Of a stretch of 64,000 nt of DNA, positions 41,699 through 49,248 are shown piece after piece; position 1 is the first letter of the stretch; each line of letters begins with the position of its first letter. Where the stretch lies: assembly GCF_003049575.1 (NCBI RefSeq), contig NZ_PYWI01000009.1, positions 94,048 to 158,047 on the forward strand, read 5' to 3'. The DNA comes from Lysinibacillus parviboronicapiens (GTDB taxonomy: Bacteria > Bacillota > Bacilli > Bacillales_A > Planococcaceae). The translations under genes were made by a program, and so were the position numbers. The notes under the pieces were generated by a model. That model was not told the DNA's origin and made no database searches. It worked only from the letters and a program-made list of their open reading frames with translations.

Positions 41699-42496
41699 TT
41701 ATTGAACAACAACCAATTTAGCTGTCATATCTCCATGACCAGCACCACAGAAAACACTACATACTATATTAAATTCTCCTGATTTTTCAGGTGTGAATTT
41801 AACTGAACCATCCTTGTCTAAATTTACATTTAAGCCTTCCACATTTACCCCATGCATACCTTCTTCAGATTTTAAAGATAGTGTTACTTCCTCACTCGCT
41901 TTTACATAAAATGTTTTCTCCCCGTTAGGGCCATGAAAATCAAAATTTTTACTAATAATTTCCACATGTTGATTCGTTTCTACAGTCGATAAATCTGCTT
42001 CTGCTGAGACGGGCTCTTCTTTTGGTACTTGCGCCACTTCATCTGACACAATCGTTAATAGTGACGGTGCAACGTTAAATGGTTTAAATTCCCCTTTTTG
42101 ATCGTTATATTCGGCTGTTACTGTATAGCCAAGCGTTCCTGTTGGTGTATCTTCTGTAACAGGATAAGCTACTACCCAGAAATTATCATCACCGTGCTTG
42201 CCATATGTCATATCAAGTTTTTCGCCAGTAGATAAATGTACCTGAACTTTTGCATCTGCTACTTGCTCATTCGTAATTCCATCTAGCACATTATTACGAA
42301 AAACAATTTTGTCACCCGGTGAAAATCTACTAGCTAATACACAACCGCCTTGCTCCGTTACTGTATCGCCTGTTATAACGAGTGCACCTACTGTTTTCTC
42401 TTCCGCTTCTTTTTTTCCACTCTCATCATTGTTACAAGCATTTAATATCATCGTTGCAGCAAATAATGATATTATTATTGACTTTGTTCTTTTCAT
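41699..42496 (-). CDS. CuA-type cupredoxin lipoprotein
   Basis: A 265-residue lipoprotein (LNAC lipobox, Cys21). An N-terminal beta domain (about 35-145, with SRFSPGDKIVFRNNVLD and TPTGTLGYTVTAEY) is followed by a cupredoxin domain (about 165-265) ending in Cys246-x3-Cys250-x3-His254-x2-Met257. That is the dinuclear CuA copper motif of cytochrome oxidase subunit II and nitrous oxide reductase; His in NFDFHGP may supply the last ligand. No membrane helices typical of CoxB are present, so it is a free lipid-anchored electron carrier or copper-binding protein. Confidence 0.82.
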   Translation of the reverse strand: MKRTKSIIISLFAATMILNACNNDESGKKEAEEKTVGALVITGDTVTEQGGCVLASRFSPGDKIVFRNNVLDGITNEQVADAKVQVHLSTGEKLDMTYGKHGDDNFWVVAYPVTEDTPTGTLGYTVTAEYNDQKGEFKPFNVAPSLLTIVSDEVAQVPKEEPVSAEADLSTVETNQHVEIISKNFDFHGPNGEKTFYVKASEEVTLSLKSEEGMHGVNVEGLNVNLDKDGSVKFTPEKSGEFNIVCSVFCGAGHGDMTAKLVVVQ

Positions 42497-42784
42497 ACTA
42501 AAATCCCTCCTTTAATTTTTGTCATTAGTATATATACATCTTACTCCTTCCTATTTATACTAATCAATATAATTAATAGAAAAATCTGAAAATTAAATAT
42601 TTAATGTAATATTTTAATAATTTTTTCGCATTATTATTATAATTATGTTGTTATTAGAATATAATTAATGATTAGAGTAGCAGTTACATTTCTTCATTCA
42701 TGAAAAAATATACATCTAGAACAATATTCATAAATTTCGTAGCATGATACACTTATTTATAAATCTTGTAAGGAGACTTTGACT
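42497..42784. other. divergent promoter region, no riboswitch recognised
   Basis: About 290 very AT-rich bases between the CuA lipoprotein gene and crcB. I looked for the fluoride (crcB) riboswitch and did not see its conserved sequence. Promoters for both directions should lie here. Confidence 0.5.
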
Positions 42785-43153
42785 TTGAAAACAACTTTAG
42801 CAGTTGGCATTGGTGGATTTTTTGGAGCTGTTTCTCGTTATAGTATTAGTCTTTTATTAACGAATACAGGGAGCTTTCCAATAGCAACACTTAGTATAAA
42901 TCTAGTTGGGTGTTTTTGTTTAGCCTGGCTTTTTACTACTTTTGCACATCGTACACCTCTTGTATTCGGCATAGGTACTGGCTTTTTAGGGGCATTTACA
43001 ACCTTTTCAACATTTTCTGTCGAAACGCTTTTACTCTTAGAAAATAACGAATGGATGAAAGCCATCAATTATAGTTTAATGAGTGTTATGGGTGGCTTAT
43101 TTTGTGCCATGATTGGGACCTGGCTAGCAAGGAGGAGGAGAAGAATGAAATGA
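42785..43153 (+). CDS. crcB1: fluoride exporter subunit CrcB/Fluc
   Basis: A 122-residue four-helix membrane protein of the CrcB/Fluc family, which forms a dual-topology fluoride channel. The signatures are GGFFGAVSRYSIS, the NLVGCF (Asn) helix and GTGFLGAFTTFSTFSVE. Two adjacent crcB genes encode the two halves of a heterodimeric channel in many Firmicutes. TTG 42785 is preferred, with AAGGAG nine bases upstream; TTG 42779 is too close to it. Confidence 0.88.
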   Translation: MKTTLAVGIGGFFGAVSRYSISLLLTNTGSFPIATLSINLVGCFCLAWLFTTFAHRTPLVFGIGTGFLGAFTTFSTFSVETLLLLENNEWMKAINYSLMSVMGGLFCAMIGTWLARRRRRMK

Positions 43154-43479
43154 TTCTTGTAGGAATTGGTGGGTTTTTCGGTGCCCTCACGCGATTTTAT
43201 ATAGGAAAATGGATTGTCAGTACATATCCCTGGGCCACCTTTTTCATTAATATAACAGGCGCTTTTGCCCTCGGTCTTTTATTTGCTCTACATCCAAGTG
43301 ATTGGCTTTGGCAACTATGTGGTATCGGTTTTTTAGGTGCTTACACAACTTTTTCAACATTTGGCTTTGAAGCCCTACAGCTCATAGAAAAGAAAAAAAG
43401 TTTGCAAGCAATTGGCTACATTTGTAGTACCTTCTTATTTGGATTGCTCTTCGCAACACTTGGTTTTTTAGTTGCATAA
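43150..43479 (+). CDS. crcB2: fluoride exporter subunit CrcB/Fluc, second gene
   Basis: A 109-residue CrcB protein with GGFFGALTRFYIGK, INITGAFALG and GIGFLGAYTTFSTFGFE. Its ATG overlaps the stop of crcB1 by four bases, and GGAGGAG lies within the end of crcB1, so the two are translated together in balanced amounts, as expected for a heterodimer. The longer in-frame reading upstream is a shadow inside crcB1. Confidence 0.88.
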   Translation: MILVGIGGFFGALTRFYIGKWIVSTYPWATFFINITGAFALGLLFALHPSDWLWQLCGIGFLGAYTTFSTFGFEALQLIEKKKSLQAIGYICSTFLFGLLFATLGFLVA

Positions 43480-43520
43480 GAGCATCCCAACTATACAGAT
43501 ATTAATTATGAGGTGATTTT

Positions 43521-43868
43521 TTGACACAGCCAACGATTGAACAACTGCAAGCACTAGAAGCCGAAATTGAACATACTTTATACATGTTAATTGAACTAGA
43601 ATTAGAGGAAGCTTATTCGGAAATGAGTTCACGCTTTGCACAGCTCTTAGCTGAGGTACAAGCCGCTCACCTAATTGATTATAAGCTCGATGTTCTTGTT
43701 AACCCTGCATCATTTGACACAGAAACTCGCATTCTCCTTGAAAGTTTGATTGCAGCAAAGACTAGACCGCAAAAAAGGCATCGACTTTTAACACATCGTA
43801 TGATTTTGAAAGTTTGGTTGCGTAAAAATCAGCGTTTTATGAATGAGTTTTTGCCACAAATGTTTTAG
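43521..43868 (+). CDS. hypothetical helical protein
   Basis: A 115-residue all-helical soluble protein starting at TTG 43521 after GAGGTG. The first half is acidic (LEAEIEHTLYMLIELELEEAYSEM), the last third is basic (KTRPQKRHRLLTHRMILKVWLRKNQRFMNEF). It follows crcB2 by 41 bases and ends in a terminator, so it is probably in the same transcript. I recognise no family and no link to fluoride is known. Confidence 0.6.
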   Translation: MTQPTIEQLQALEAEIEHTLYMLIELELEEAYSEMSSRFAQLLAEVQAAHLIDYKLDVLVNPASFDTETRILLESLIAAKTRPQKRHRLLTHRMILKVWLRKNQRFMNEFLPQMF

Positions 43869-43893
43869 GCGCCTTTACCCTGTCAAAGGCGCC
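43868..43893. terminator. bidirectional terminator
   Basis: GGCGCCTTT pairs perfectly with AAAGGCGCC across an 8-base loop. It separates the crcB transcript from the convergent sirtuin gene; the T tracts are short. Confidence 0.7.
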
Positions 43894-43898
43894 CTCAT

Positions 43899-44600
43899 TT
43901 ATAATTGTAACTGTTGCAACACTTCTGTTATTTTCCCTTGAAAGGTTACATCAAATTGCGTTGTTGTTTGCGTCACTTCCAGGTTAATATACACGGTTTT
44001 TCCATGTGTCATCGTTGGCAATTGGTTTACCGGATAAACTTCAAGGCTTGTGCCAATAACAAGCACAAGCTCTGCGTTTTCAATTTCCCGCATTGCGGTT
44101 TGCCAGCTCGTTTGTGGCAGACTTTCCCCGAAAAGCACGACATTTGGTCGTAACTTGCCCCCGCAATGGACACAGTGTTCTTTGTCTAAAAAGCTTTGCA
44201 TAGTGGAAGCTCGTTGACAATCATGGCACCGAATCGTTCGTATCGAACCGTGGAGCTCCTCCACTTTATTACTACCAGCCAACTGATGAAAGCCATCCAC
44301 ATTTTGCGTGGCAATAAGGGATACCATTCCTTGTTTCTCCCATTTCGCTAACTTCTTATGTCCCGCATGTGGTGCGACCTTTGCTAAATTTTCAATGCGC
44401 ATTTTATAAAACGCATGAAATAAAGGATAATTTTGCTCAAGTGCTTCCACTGTTGCCACTGTTCGCGGATCGATGTTTTGCCACCAGCCTGATGTCGAGC
44501 GAAAATCAGGAATACCACTTTCAGTTGACATACCAGCACCAGTTAAAATTACAGTCTTTTTTGATGATTGTAGCCACGTTCTTAGCGTTTTTATGTTCAT
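43899..44600 (-). CDS. Sir2-family NAD-dependent deacylase
   Basis: A 233-residue sirtuin. The NAD-binding GAGMSTESGIPDFRS, the TQNVDGFH box, the catalytic HGS and a four-Cys zinc site (CHDCQ ... CVHCGG) are all present. It removes acyl groups from protein lysines using NAD. Size is at the lower end for bacterial sirtuins. It is a single gene; ATG 44600 has a GGGGGG site. Its acyl preference (acetyl, succinyl) is not clear from sequence. Confidence 0.88.
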   Translation of the reverse strand: MNIKTLRTWLQSSKKTVILTGAGMSTESGIPDFRSTSGWWQNIDPRTVATVEALEQNYPLFHAFYKMRIENLAKVAPHAGHKKLAKWEKQGMVSLIATQNVDGFHQLAGSNKVEELHGSIRTIRCHDCQRASTMQSFLDKEHCVHCGGKLRPNVVLFGESLPQTSWQTAMREIENAELVLVIGTSLEVYPVNQLPTMTHGKTVYINLEVTQTTTQFDVTFQGKITEVLQQLQL

Positions 44601-44987
44601 TTCTTTGCCCCCCTGGCATCATATGGTGTGTATTTTCAGTAGTTACCTTCTTCTTTACAAAAAATGCGAAACATCGTACACATCGCAATACCCCAAAAAA
44701 GCTGACATATGATCTTACTGTTCACTTATCCTTTGTGTCTCTGAATCAAAGTGATTTATGCTCCACTAAATCAGGGTTTTGACAACAATTGTTGATGGTA
44801 AAGTAGTGATTAAGCCAGCTAGAAAAACCACTACAACAACAATACTTCACACAAAAATAATCTTTTTCTGTATCATTCCCTTTCTTTTCATAACTGACCT
44901 TATAAAATCATCACATTCTGACTATTTCAAAACAACCAGAATTATTATTAGAATTATAAAATATTCAATTACATCAGGAGGTATATT
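44601..44987. other. intergenic, no gene seen
   Basis: About 390 AT-rich bases upstream of the cytX remnant and the sirtuin gene. I looked for a TPP riboswitch, which often precedes cytX, and did not see the TPP consensus. Confidence 0.45.
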
Positions 44988-45385
44988 TTGCAATCTACAT
45001 ACTAATACTTCGACAGTCGGCCAGTTTTTCCTGTGGTTTGGTGCTTCCATTTCTTTAGCAGAAATCGTAACTGGCTCACTAATCGCAACACCTAGCATGA
45101 CAAAGGACTTGCAAGCCCTTTTGATTAGGCATGTTATTGGGGCTATGATTTTATGACTGGCAGCTAGGATAAGTGCGAATCGTCGTTTAACTCACTCTAT
45201 GCAACAAAGATTTCCTTTGGTGCTTAGCTTTTAGGGGGCATCCCTGATCATGTTTCACTAGGGTTTACAGTGCCACTCGGTCATACATTATAGGTGTTAG
45301 TTGTTTCATTAATTATTCGTTATTTAGCTGTTGTCACTAGCCGTGCTTTTAAGAGCACAAAAAGAAGGGAAGTATATTTAACATG
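44988..45385 (+). pseudogene. decayed cytX (hydroxymethylpyrimidine transporter) remnant
   Basis: After a GGAGGTATATT site and TTG 44988 the sequence must shift frame to read the start of a CytX-type permease (GQFFLWFGASISLAEIVTGSLIA), then meets TGA after VIGAMIL, continues as LAARISANRRLTHSM, and resumes near the end with TVPLGHTL and a last helix reaching pdxK. A functional permease has about 400 residues; here fewer than 130 codons remain with several stops and a large internal deletion. CytX genes commonly precede thiD-like genes, so this was probably an uptake partner of the kinase that follows. Confidence 0.7.
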
Positions 45386-46201
45386 AAGAAAGCATGTACT
45401 ATTGCTGGTTCTGCTGCTCGAGGTGGCGCCGGTATTCAAGCAGATATAAAAACATTTCAGGAGCTAGGTGTTTACGGTACATCGACTATTACCGCATTTG
45501 TTGCGACTCATCCTGAAACAAAACAAGGCATTTATACACAATCATTAGAAGTCATTGAAGCACAGCTTCATACAATCCACTCACAAATTGGTATTGATGC
45601 CTTAAAAACAGGTATGCTATTCACAAAAGAGATTATAGAACTAATAGCAGATTGGCTACCTACAGCTAATGTCCAAAACATCGTCATAGACCCTGTCATG
45701 TTTGGTAAGGTTGGAACGGCACTTATGGAGGAAGGGGCTATGTCTTCCTTAAAAGACTATCTGTTACCACAAGCCACTATCATTACACCGAATATGCCTG
45801 AGGCAGAGTATTTACTTGGTGGCAGACAGTTGAAGTCTGTGACAGATTTACAAGATGCTGCACATGACTTACACAAACTTGGCTCTCAACATGTACTGGT
45901 TAAAGGTGGCCGTTTAAATGGTCCCGCACTTGATGTCTTGTACGATGGTGTGCGCATGCTGACACTTGAAGCACCAAGAATTGATACTATACATACAAAC
46001 GGTGCAGGATGCTCCTATTCAGCTGCCATTACAGCTGGTTTAGCGCAAGGTTTATCAGTAGAACAAGCAGTAATTCAAGCTAAAAAATTTGTCACTGCGG
46101 GCATTCGTCGTGCTATTCCATTTGAAGCTGTAGCCGGTGCGATTGATCACCGTGCCTTTAAAGAAGTCGGAGAAGATAGTGTTATCATAGCCACTAAGTA
46201 G
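45383..46201 (+). CDS. pdxK: pyridoxine/hydroxymethylpyrimidine kinase (PdxK/ThiD family)
   Basis: A 272-residue ribokinase-fold kinase. It resembles Bacillus PdxK (KTFQELGVYGTSTITAFVATHPETKQG, ALKTGM, NIVIDPVM, NGAGCSYSAAITAGLAQG), which phosphorylates pyridoxal and related compounds; a remnant of cytX next to it suggests hydroxymethylpyrimidine instead. The substrate-binding start, usually AGSDxSGGAG, reads AGSAARGGAG, so the Asp and Ser are replaced. The anion-hole motif GAGC is intact. Its start ATG 45383 overlaps the cytX remnant, with GAAGGGAAG upstream. Confidence 0.8.
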   Translation: MKKACTIAGSAARGGAGIQADIKTFQELGVYGTSTITAFVATHPETKQGIYTQSLEVIEAQLHTIHSQIGIDALKTGMLFTKEIIELIADWLPTANVQNIVIDPVMFGKVGTALMEEGAMSSLKDYLLPQATIITPNMPEAEYLLGGRQLKSVTDLQDAAHDLHKLGSQHVLVKGGRLNGPALDVLYDGVRMLTLEAPRIDTIHTNGAGCSYSAAITAGLAQGLSVEQAVIQAKKFVTAGIRRAIPFEAVAGAIDHRAFKEVGEDSVIIATK

Positions 46202-46209
46202 TAATAACA

Positions 46210-46239
46210 AAAGAACAGCTGATGAGTCGGCTGTTCTTT
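46210..46239. terminator. terminator after pdxK
   Basis: AAAGAACAGC pairs with GCTGTTCTTT around GATGAGTCG; works in both directions. Confidence 0.8.
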
Positions 46240-46256
46240 AAATTTGTCAATAACTA

Positions 46257-46805
46257 TTATGAGCTATGATTTGATTTTAAGCGCATGTTTTTCCACATGT
46301 GATAGTAAACAGCACCAGAAGTCATCATTGCCGGCACAGAAATGATAAGTGAATACACGATGCATGCTTGTGCTATTTTTTGTATTGATCCGGTAGTAAA
46401 TATCATGACCATCCAAAGTACTAGTGTTACAGCGAGTGCTATTGACGAAACCATATTCACTGACTTAGCTAGACGCGCTAATTTATCGATAGAAGAATCT
46501 ATATCACTATAAATAGGTGTAGTGCCAGGTTTAGCTTTAAAAATATGCATATCTGTACTTGAACAAACATGTGTCCAACCTCCGTATGCAAATAACTCAA
46601 AATATTCATGTTCTTCATCAGGTTGTAACTTACGATAATCAATATTATAAATGACATCGTCACTACTGCCCTTCTCTAACTCATAGCCAGCGAAGCGAAA
46701 TTTTTTAAGATGCCAACCTTGGGACGCTTTTTTACTTAGTTTTTTCATATCACGATCTTCGAAAAAGGCTAATCCATATGAACTCATATATTTCTTTCGC
46801 AACAT
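46257..46805 (-). CDS. DUF2812-family membrane protein
   Basis: A 182-residue protein with an N-terminal soluble DUF2812 domain (about 1-100, FEDRDMKKLSKKASQGWHLKKF and NIDYRKLQPDEEHEYFELFAYGGW) and two membrane helices (about 118-138 and 148-168). DUF2812 proteins are very often encoded right after a PadR regulator, as here, and may act as a partner in envelope stress or drug response. The function is unproven. The start overlaps the padR stop by one base. Confidence 0.85.
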   Translation of the reverse strand: MLRKKYMSSYGLAFFEDRDMKKLSKKASQGWHLKKFRFAGYELEKGSSDDVIYNIDYRKLQPDEEHEYFELFAYGGWTHVCSSTDMHIFKAKPGTTPIYSDIDSSIDKLARLAKSVNMVSSIALAVTLVLWMVMIFTTGSIQKIAQACIVYSLIISVPAMMTSGAVYYHMWKNMRLKSNHSS

Positions 46806-47122
46806 TACTTATTCCTCCTTTGTAATCCATGCTCGGCCATACTAATCATTACTTTCCTTCTTTGTATATCTGCGCGTAAAACTTCTCGCCCTTTATCAGT
46901 TATGACGTAGATCTTTCGCCGAGAATCAGATTCATCATGTAGCTGGATAAGCTTTTCAGCTACTAGTTTTTTAATAATTGTGTAAAGTGATGCGGGTCCA
47001 ATAACAAAAGTGCTGTTTGTTGTCTCCTCTATTAAACTCATCACTGCATAGCCATGCTTAGGTTCTGTTAATGCAGCCAGTATATAAAAAACAGAATCTG
47101 TTAACTGTTCTAATGATTTCAT
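46805..47122 (-). CDS. PadR-family regulator
   Basis: A 105-residue PadR regulator, a winged helix with the typical start LTDSVFYILAALTEPKHGYAVMSLIEE and SLYTIIKKLVAEKLIQLHDE plus a C-terminal dimerisation helix. It is followed immediately by its DUF2812 partner gene. An unusually long perfect inverted repeat covers its promoter at 47140-47182, so it should repress itself and the partner. The ligand is unknown. Confidence 0.9.
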   Translation of the reverse strand: MKSLEQLTDSVFYILAALTEPKHGYAVMSLIEETTNSTFVIGPASLYTIIKKLVAEKLIQLHDESDSRRKIYVITDKGREVLRADIQRRKVMISMAEHGLQRRNK

Positions 47123-47139
47123 AATTACACCTCCAATAT

Positions 47140-47182
47140 ATCACAAAATGATATATCATCAAGTAATATATCATTTTGTGAT
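47140..47182. promoter_or_regulatory. 17-base perfect inverted repeat upstream of padR, likely operator
   Basis: ATCACAAAATGATATAT at 47140-47156 and its exact inverse ATATATCATTTTGTGAT at 47166-47182, spacer 9 bases. Each arm contains TGATATATCA or TAATATATCA. It lies 18 bases upstream of the padR start and has no T tract. Confidence 0.7.
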
Positions 47183-47322
47183 CTAATTGGGCAACTACAA
47201 TGTGTTGTTTTGAAATGAAAAAATAAGTCCTCCTCAAACTCTATTGCTCATGCCGAACCTATTGTAAACAATACATACTTTCACTATAATCGAAATATGG
47301 AATGCAGAAAGGGCTGGTACAC

Positions 47323-48009
47323 ATGAGTATTAATCCAAATATGGCAGAAGTCGCTTCTCTTCTTAGTGAGGCTTCAAGAGCCACCATTTTAGCCAGTTTA
47401 ATGGATGGGCGCTTTCATACAGCTAGCGAACTAGCCTTTATGGCTGCCATTAAACCACAAACAGCAAGTTTTCATCTCGCAAAGTTAGTAGAAGGTAATC
47501 TCGTTAAAGTGGAAAAACAAGGACGTCATCGCTACTTTCAGCTAGCCAATGTAGAAATCGCACAGTTTTTAGAAGCCTTTCTAACAATCTCTCCTCCGCC
47601 AGAAGTACGTTCATTAAAACAATCGAGCCAAATAAAATTGCTACAAGATGCTAGAACTTGCTACGATCATTTAGCTGGAAAATTAGGCGTACAGTTAACT
47701 GAATCGATGGTCAGCAGCGGCTATTTAAAAAAAGAAGAACAGCAATATACAATAACACCTACTGGTCAACTATTCTTTACGGAATTTGGTATTGATTTAA
47801 CGGCACTCACAAGAAAGCGCCGCTCATTTTCTCATGCATGTCTAGACTGGAGCGAGCGTCGTCATCATTTGGCTGGTGCACTTGGGCAGGGACTACTGAC
47901 ACGTTTTTTTGATTTGGCATGGATTACACGTGTACCGTCAATTCGAGCGATTAAAGTGACTGAAAAAGGAAGACAAGGCTTTAAACAAATTTTTCATATA
48001 GATGTATAA
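47323..48009 (+). CDS. ArsR-like winged-helix regulator with long C-terminal domain
   Basis: A 228-residue protein: an N-terminal ArsR-type winged HTH (about residues 5-90, ASLMDGRFHTASELAFMAAIKPQTASFHLAKLVEGNLVKVEKQGRHRYF) and a helical C-terminal domain (about 100-228) with a Cys-His cluster (HACLDWSERRHHLAG). Proteins of this length in the family are known as YczG- or YxaD-like and often sit near efflux genes; a DMT transporter gene converges from the other side. ATG 47323 follows GAAAGGG. Confidence 0.8.
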   Translation: MSINPNMAEVASLLSEASRATILASLMDGRFHTASELAFMAAIKPQTASFHLAKLVEGNLVKVEKQGRHRYFQLANVEIAQFLEAFLTISPPPEVRSLKQSSQIKLLQDARTCYDHLAGKLGVQLTESMVSSGYLKKEEQQYTITPTGQLFFTEFGIDLTALTRKRRSFSHACLDWSERRHHLAGALGQGLLTRFFDLAWITRVPSIRAIKVTEKGRQGFKQIFHIDV

Positions 48010-48011
48010 AG

Positions 48012-48055
48012 AAATACCCCCGAATAGACATCATAGTGACTATTCGAGGGTATTT
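48012..48055. terminator. bidirectional terminator
   Basis: AAATACCC and CGAATAG pair with CTATTCG and GGGTATTT with one mismatch, with A and T tracts outside. Confidence 0.85.
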
Positions 48056-48058
48056 TGT

Positions 48059-48937
48059 TTAGAGTTTAGTAATAATTTTGTGTGTTGTAAAATTACGATT
48101 GACGAGATAAATCCCAACAATAATAAAGAGGCCACCAACTAATAATGAGAACTTCAATGGTTCATCTAATAATAACCAACCTGTTAATACACCGAAAAAA
48201 GGCGCTAAAAACAAAAAAGCACTCGTTTTTCCTGGGTCGCTTTTTTGCAAAAGATAATACCAACCAGCAAATTGAACGATAGACGATAAGATGGACAACC
48301 ATAATAAAATCATTATTGAATGTCTATTAACAATAAAAAATGGGTCTTCAAGTAGCAAACTACCAACTAATAGTAGCAACCCGCCAAAAAGCATTTGATA
48401 GGCGGATAACACCCATGTATCAAACAGCACACCCCATTTTTTCGCTAATAGCGTAGCAATTGCCCAAAAAACTGCGGACAGAATACCAAAAATGATGCCA
48501 ATTTTAAATTCAATTTGGGCACCCAAAGTAATGACCACTCCTACTAAACCTAAGATCACACCACCCCATTGATAAAAGCGATAATGAGCTTGTGAAAACA
48601 CTGTTGCCAATACAACTACGAGCAATGGGTTAGTAAAAGTCAGTATAGAAGATTCACTTGCTGTAATTGTTCGTAAACTCAAGAAAATACAACCCATTAC
48701 CCCTGCAGTTTGAAATGTGCCAATCGTGAAAATTTTAAACCAATTTTCTTTAGTCGTGGGGTGTGGCCTTTTTAATAGTATAACGATGATAGACATGATA
48801 ACCCCTGCAAGTATAAAGCGCAGTGCTGCTAATAACAAAGGGGACGAATAAGGTAATCCTAATTTTACAATGGCAAAAGAAGAACCCATTAAAAAGGTTG
48901 TTAACAATAATAATGCAATAAACTTAAAAATATTCAT
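48059..48937 (-). CDS. EamA/DMT-family transporter
   Basis: A 292-residue membrane protein with ten hydrophobic segments in two EamA repeats (about residues 5-140 and 150-285). Signatures are SSFAIVKLGLPYSSPLLLAALRF at the start and FLFLAPFFGVLTGWLLLDEPLKFS in the second repeat. These transporters export metabolites such as amino acids. The substrate is unknown. ATG 48937 has AGGAG upstream. It converges on the ArsR-like gene. Confidence 0.85.
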   Translation of the reverse strand: MNIFKFIALLLLTTFLMGSSFAIVKLGLPYSSPLLLAALRFILAGVIMSIIVILLKRPHPTTKENWFKIFTIGTFQTAGVMGCIFLSLRTITASESSILTFTNPLLVVVLATVFSQAHYRFYQWGGVILGLVGVVITLGAQIEFKIGIIFGILSAVFWAIATLLAKKWGVLFDTWVLSAYQMLFGGLLLLVGSLLLEDPFFIVNRHSIMILLWLSILSSIVQFAGWYYLLQKSDPGKTSAFLFLAPFFGVLTGWLLLDEPLKFSLLVGGLFIIVGIYLVNRNFTTHKIITKL

Positions 48938-49083
48938 GTTGTACGCTCCTATCTATAACATTGACAATCTATGACAATTATTATAAAAGACATACAATAC
49001 AGCTTCTATCGAAGTATGGAATACATAAAATAAAAGATATGTATCCGTTGACTCCCTCATAAACCAGTATTTTACGATAAATA
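48938..49083. other. intergenic, no gene seen
   Basis: Upstream region of the EamA gene; an AT-rich promoter-like stretch only. Confidence 0.4.
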
Positions 49084-49127
49084 AAAGAATCCATTTTGAA
49101 AAAATTTTTAATCAAAATGGATTCTTT
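49084..49127. terminator. long bidirectional terminator
   Basis: AAAGAATCCATTTTGA at 49084-49099 pairs perfectly with TCAAAATGGATTCTTT at 49112-49127. Confidence 0.8.
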
Positions 49128-49248
49128 GCTAATAGATTATGGTTAGTCTTTATAAAAAAGTTTGATGATTTTAGCGATGTTCCTCAATTAAAGCACCATA
49201 TAGTTTAATATCTGATTTACTGCTAGTATTTCAGTTCTTCATATAGAA

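Noticed and set aside
42497..42784. Fluoride riboswitch upstream of crcB
   Set aside because: The conserved crcB-motif sequence is not visible in the region.
44601..44987. TPP riboswitch upstream of the cytX remnant
   Set aside because: The TPP consensus (CTGAGA and the paired purine-rich loop) was not found.
44779..45156. 125-residue frame as an intact gene
   Set aside because: Only its last third is protein-like (CytX) and it enters through a frameshift; the upstream part has no binding site.
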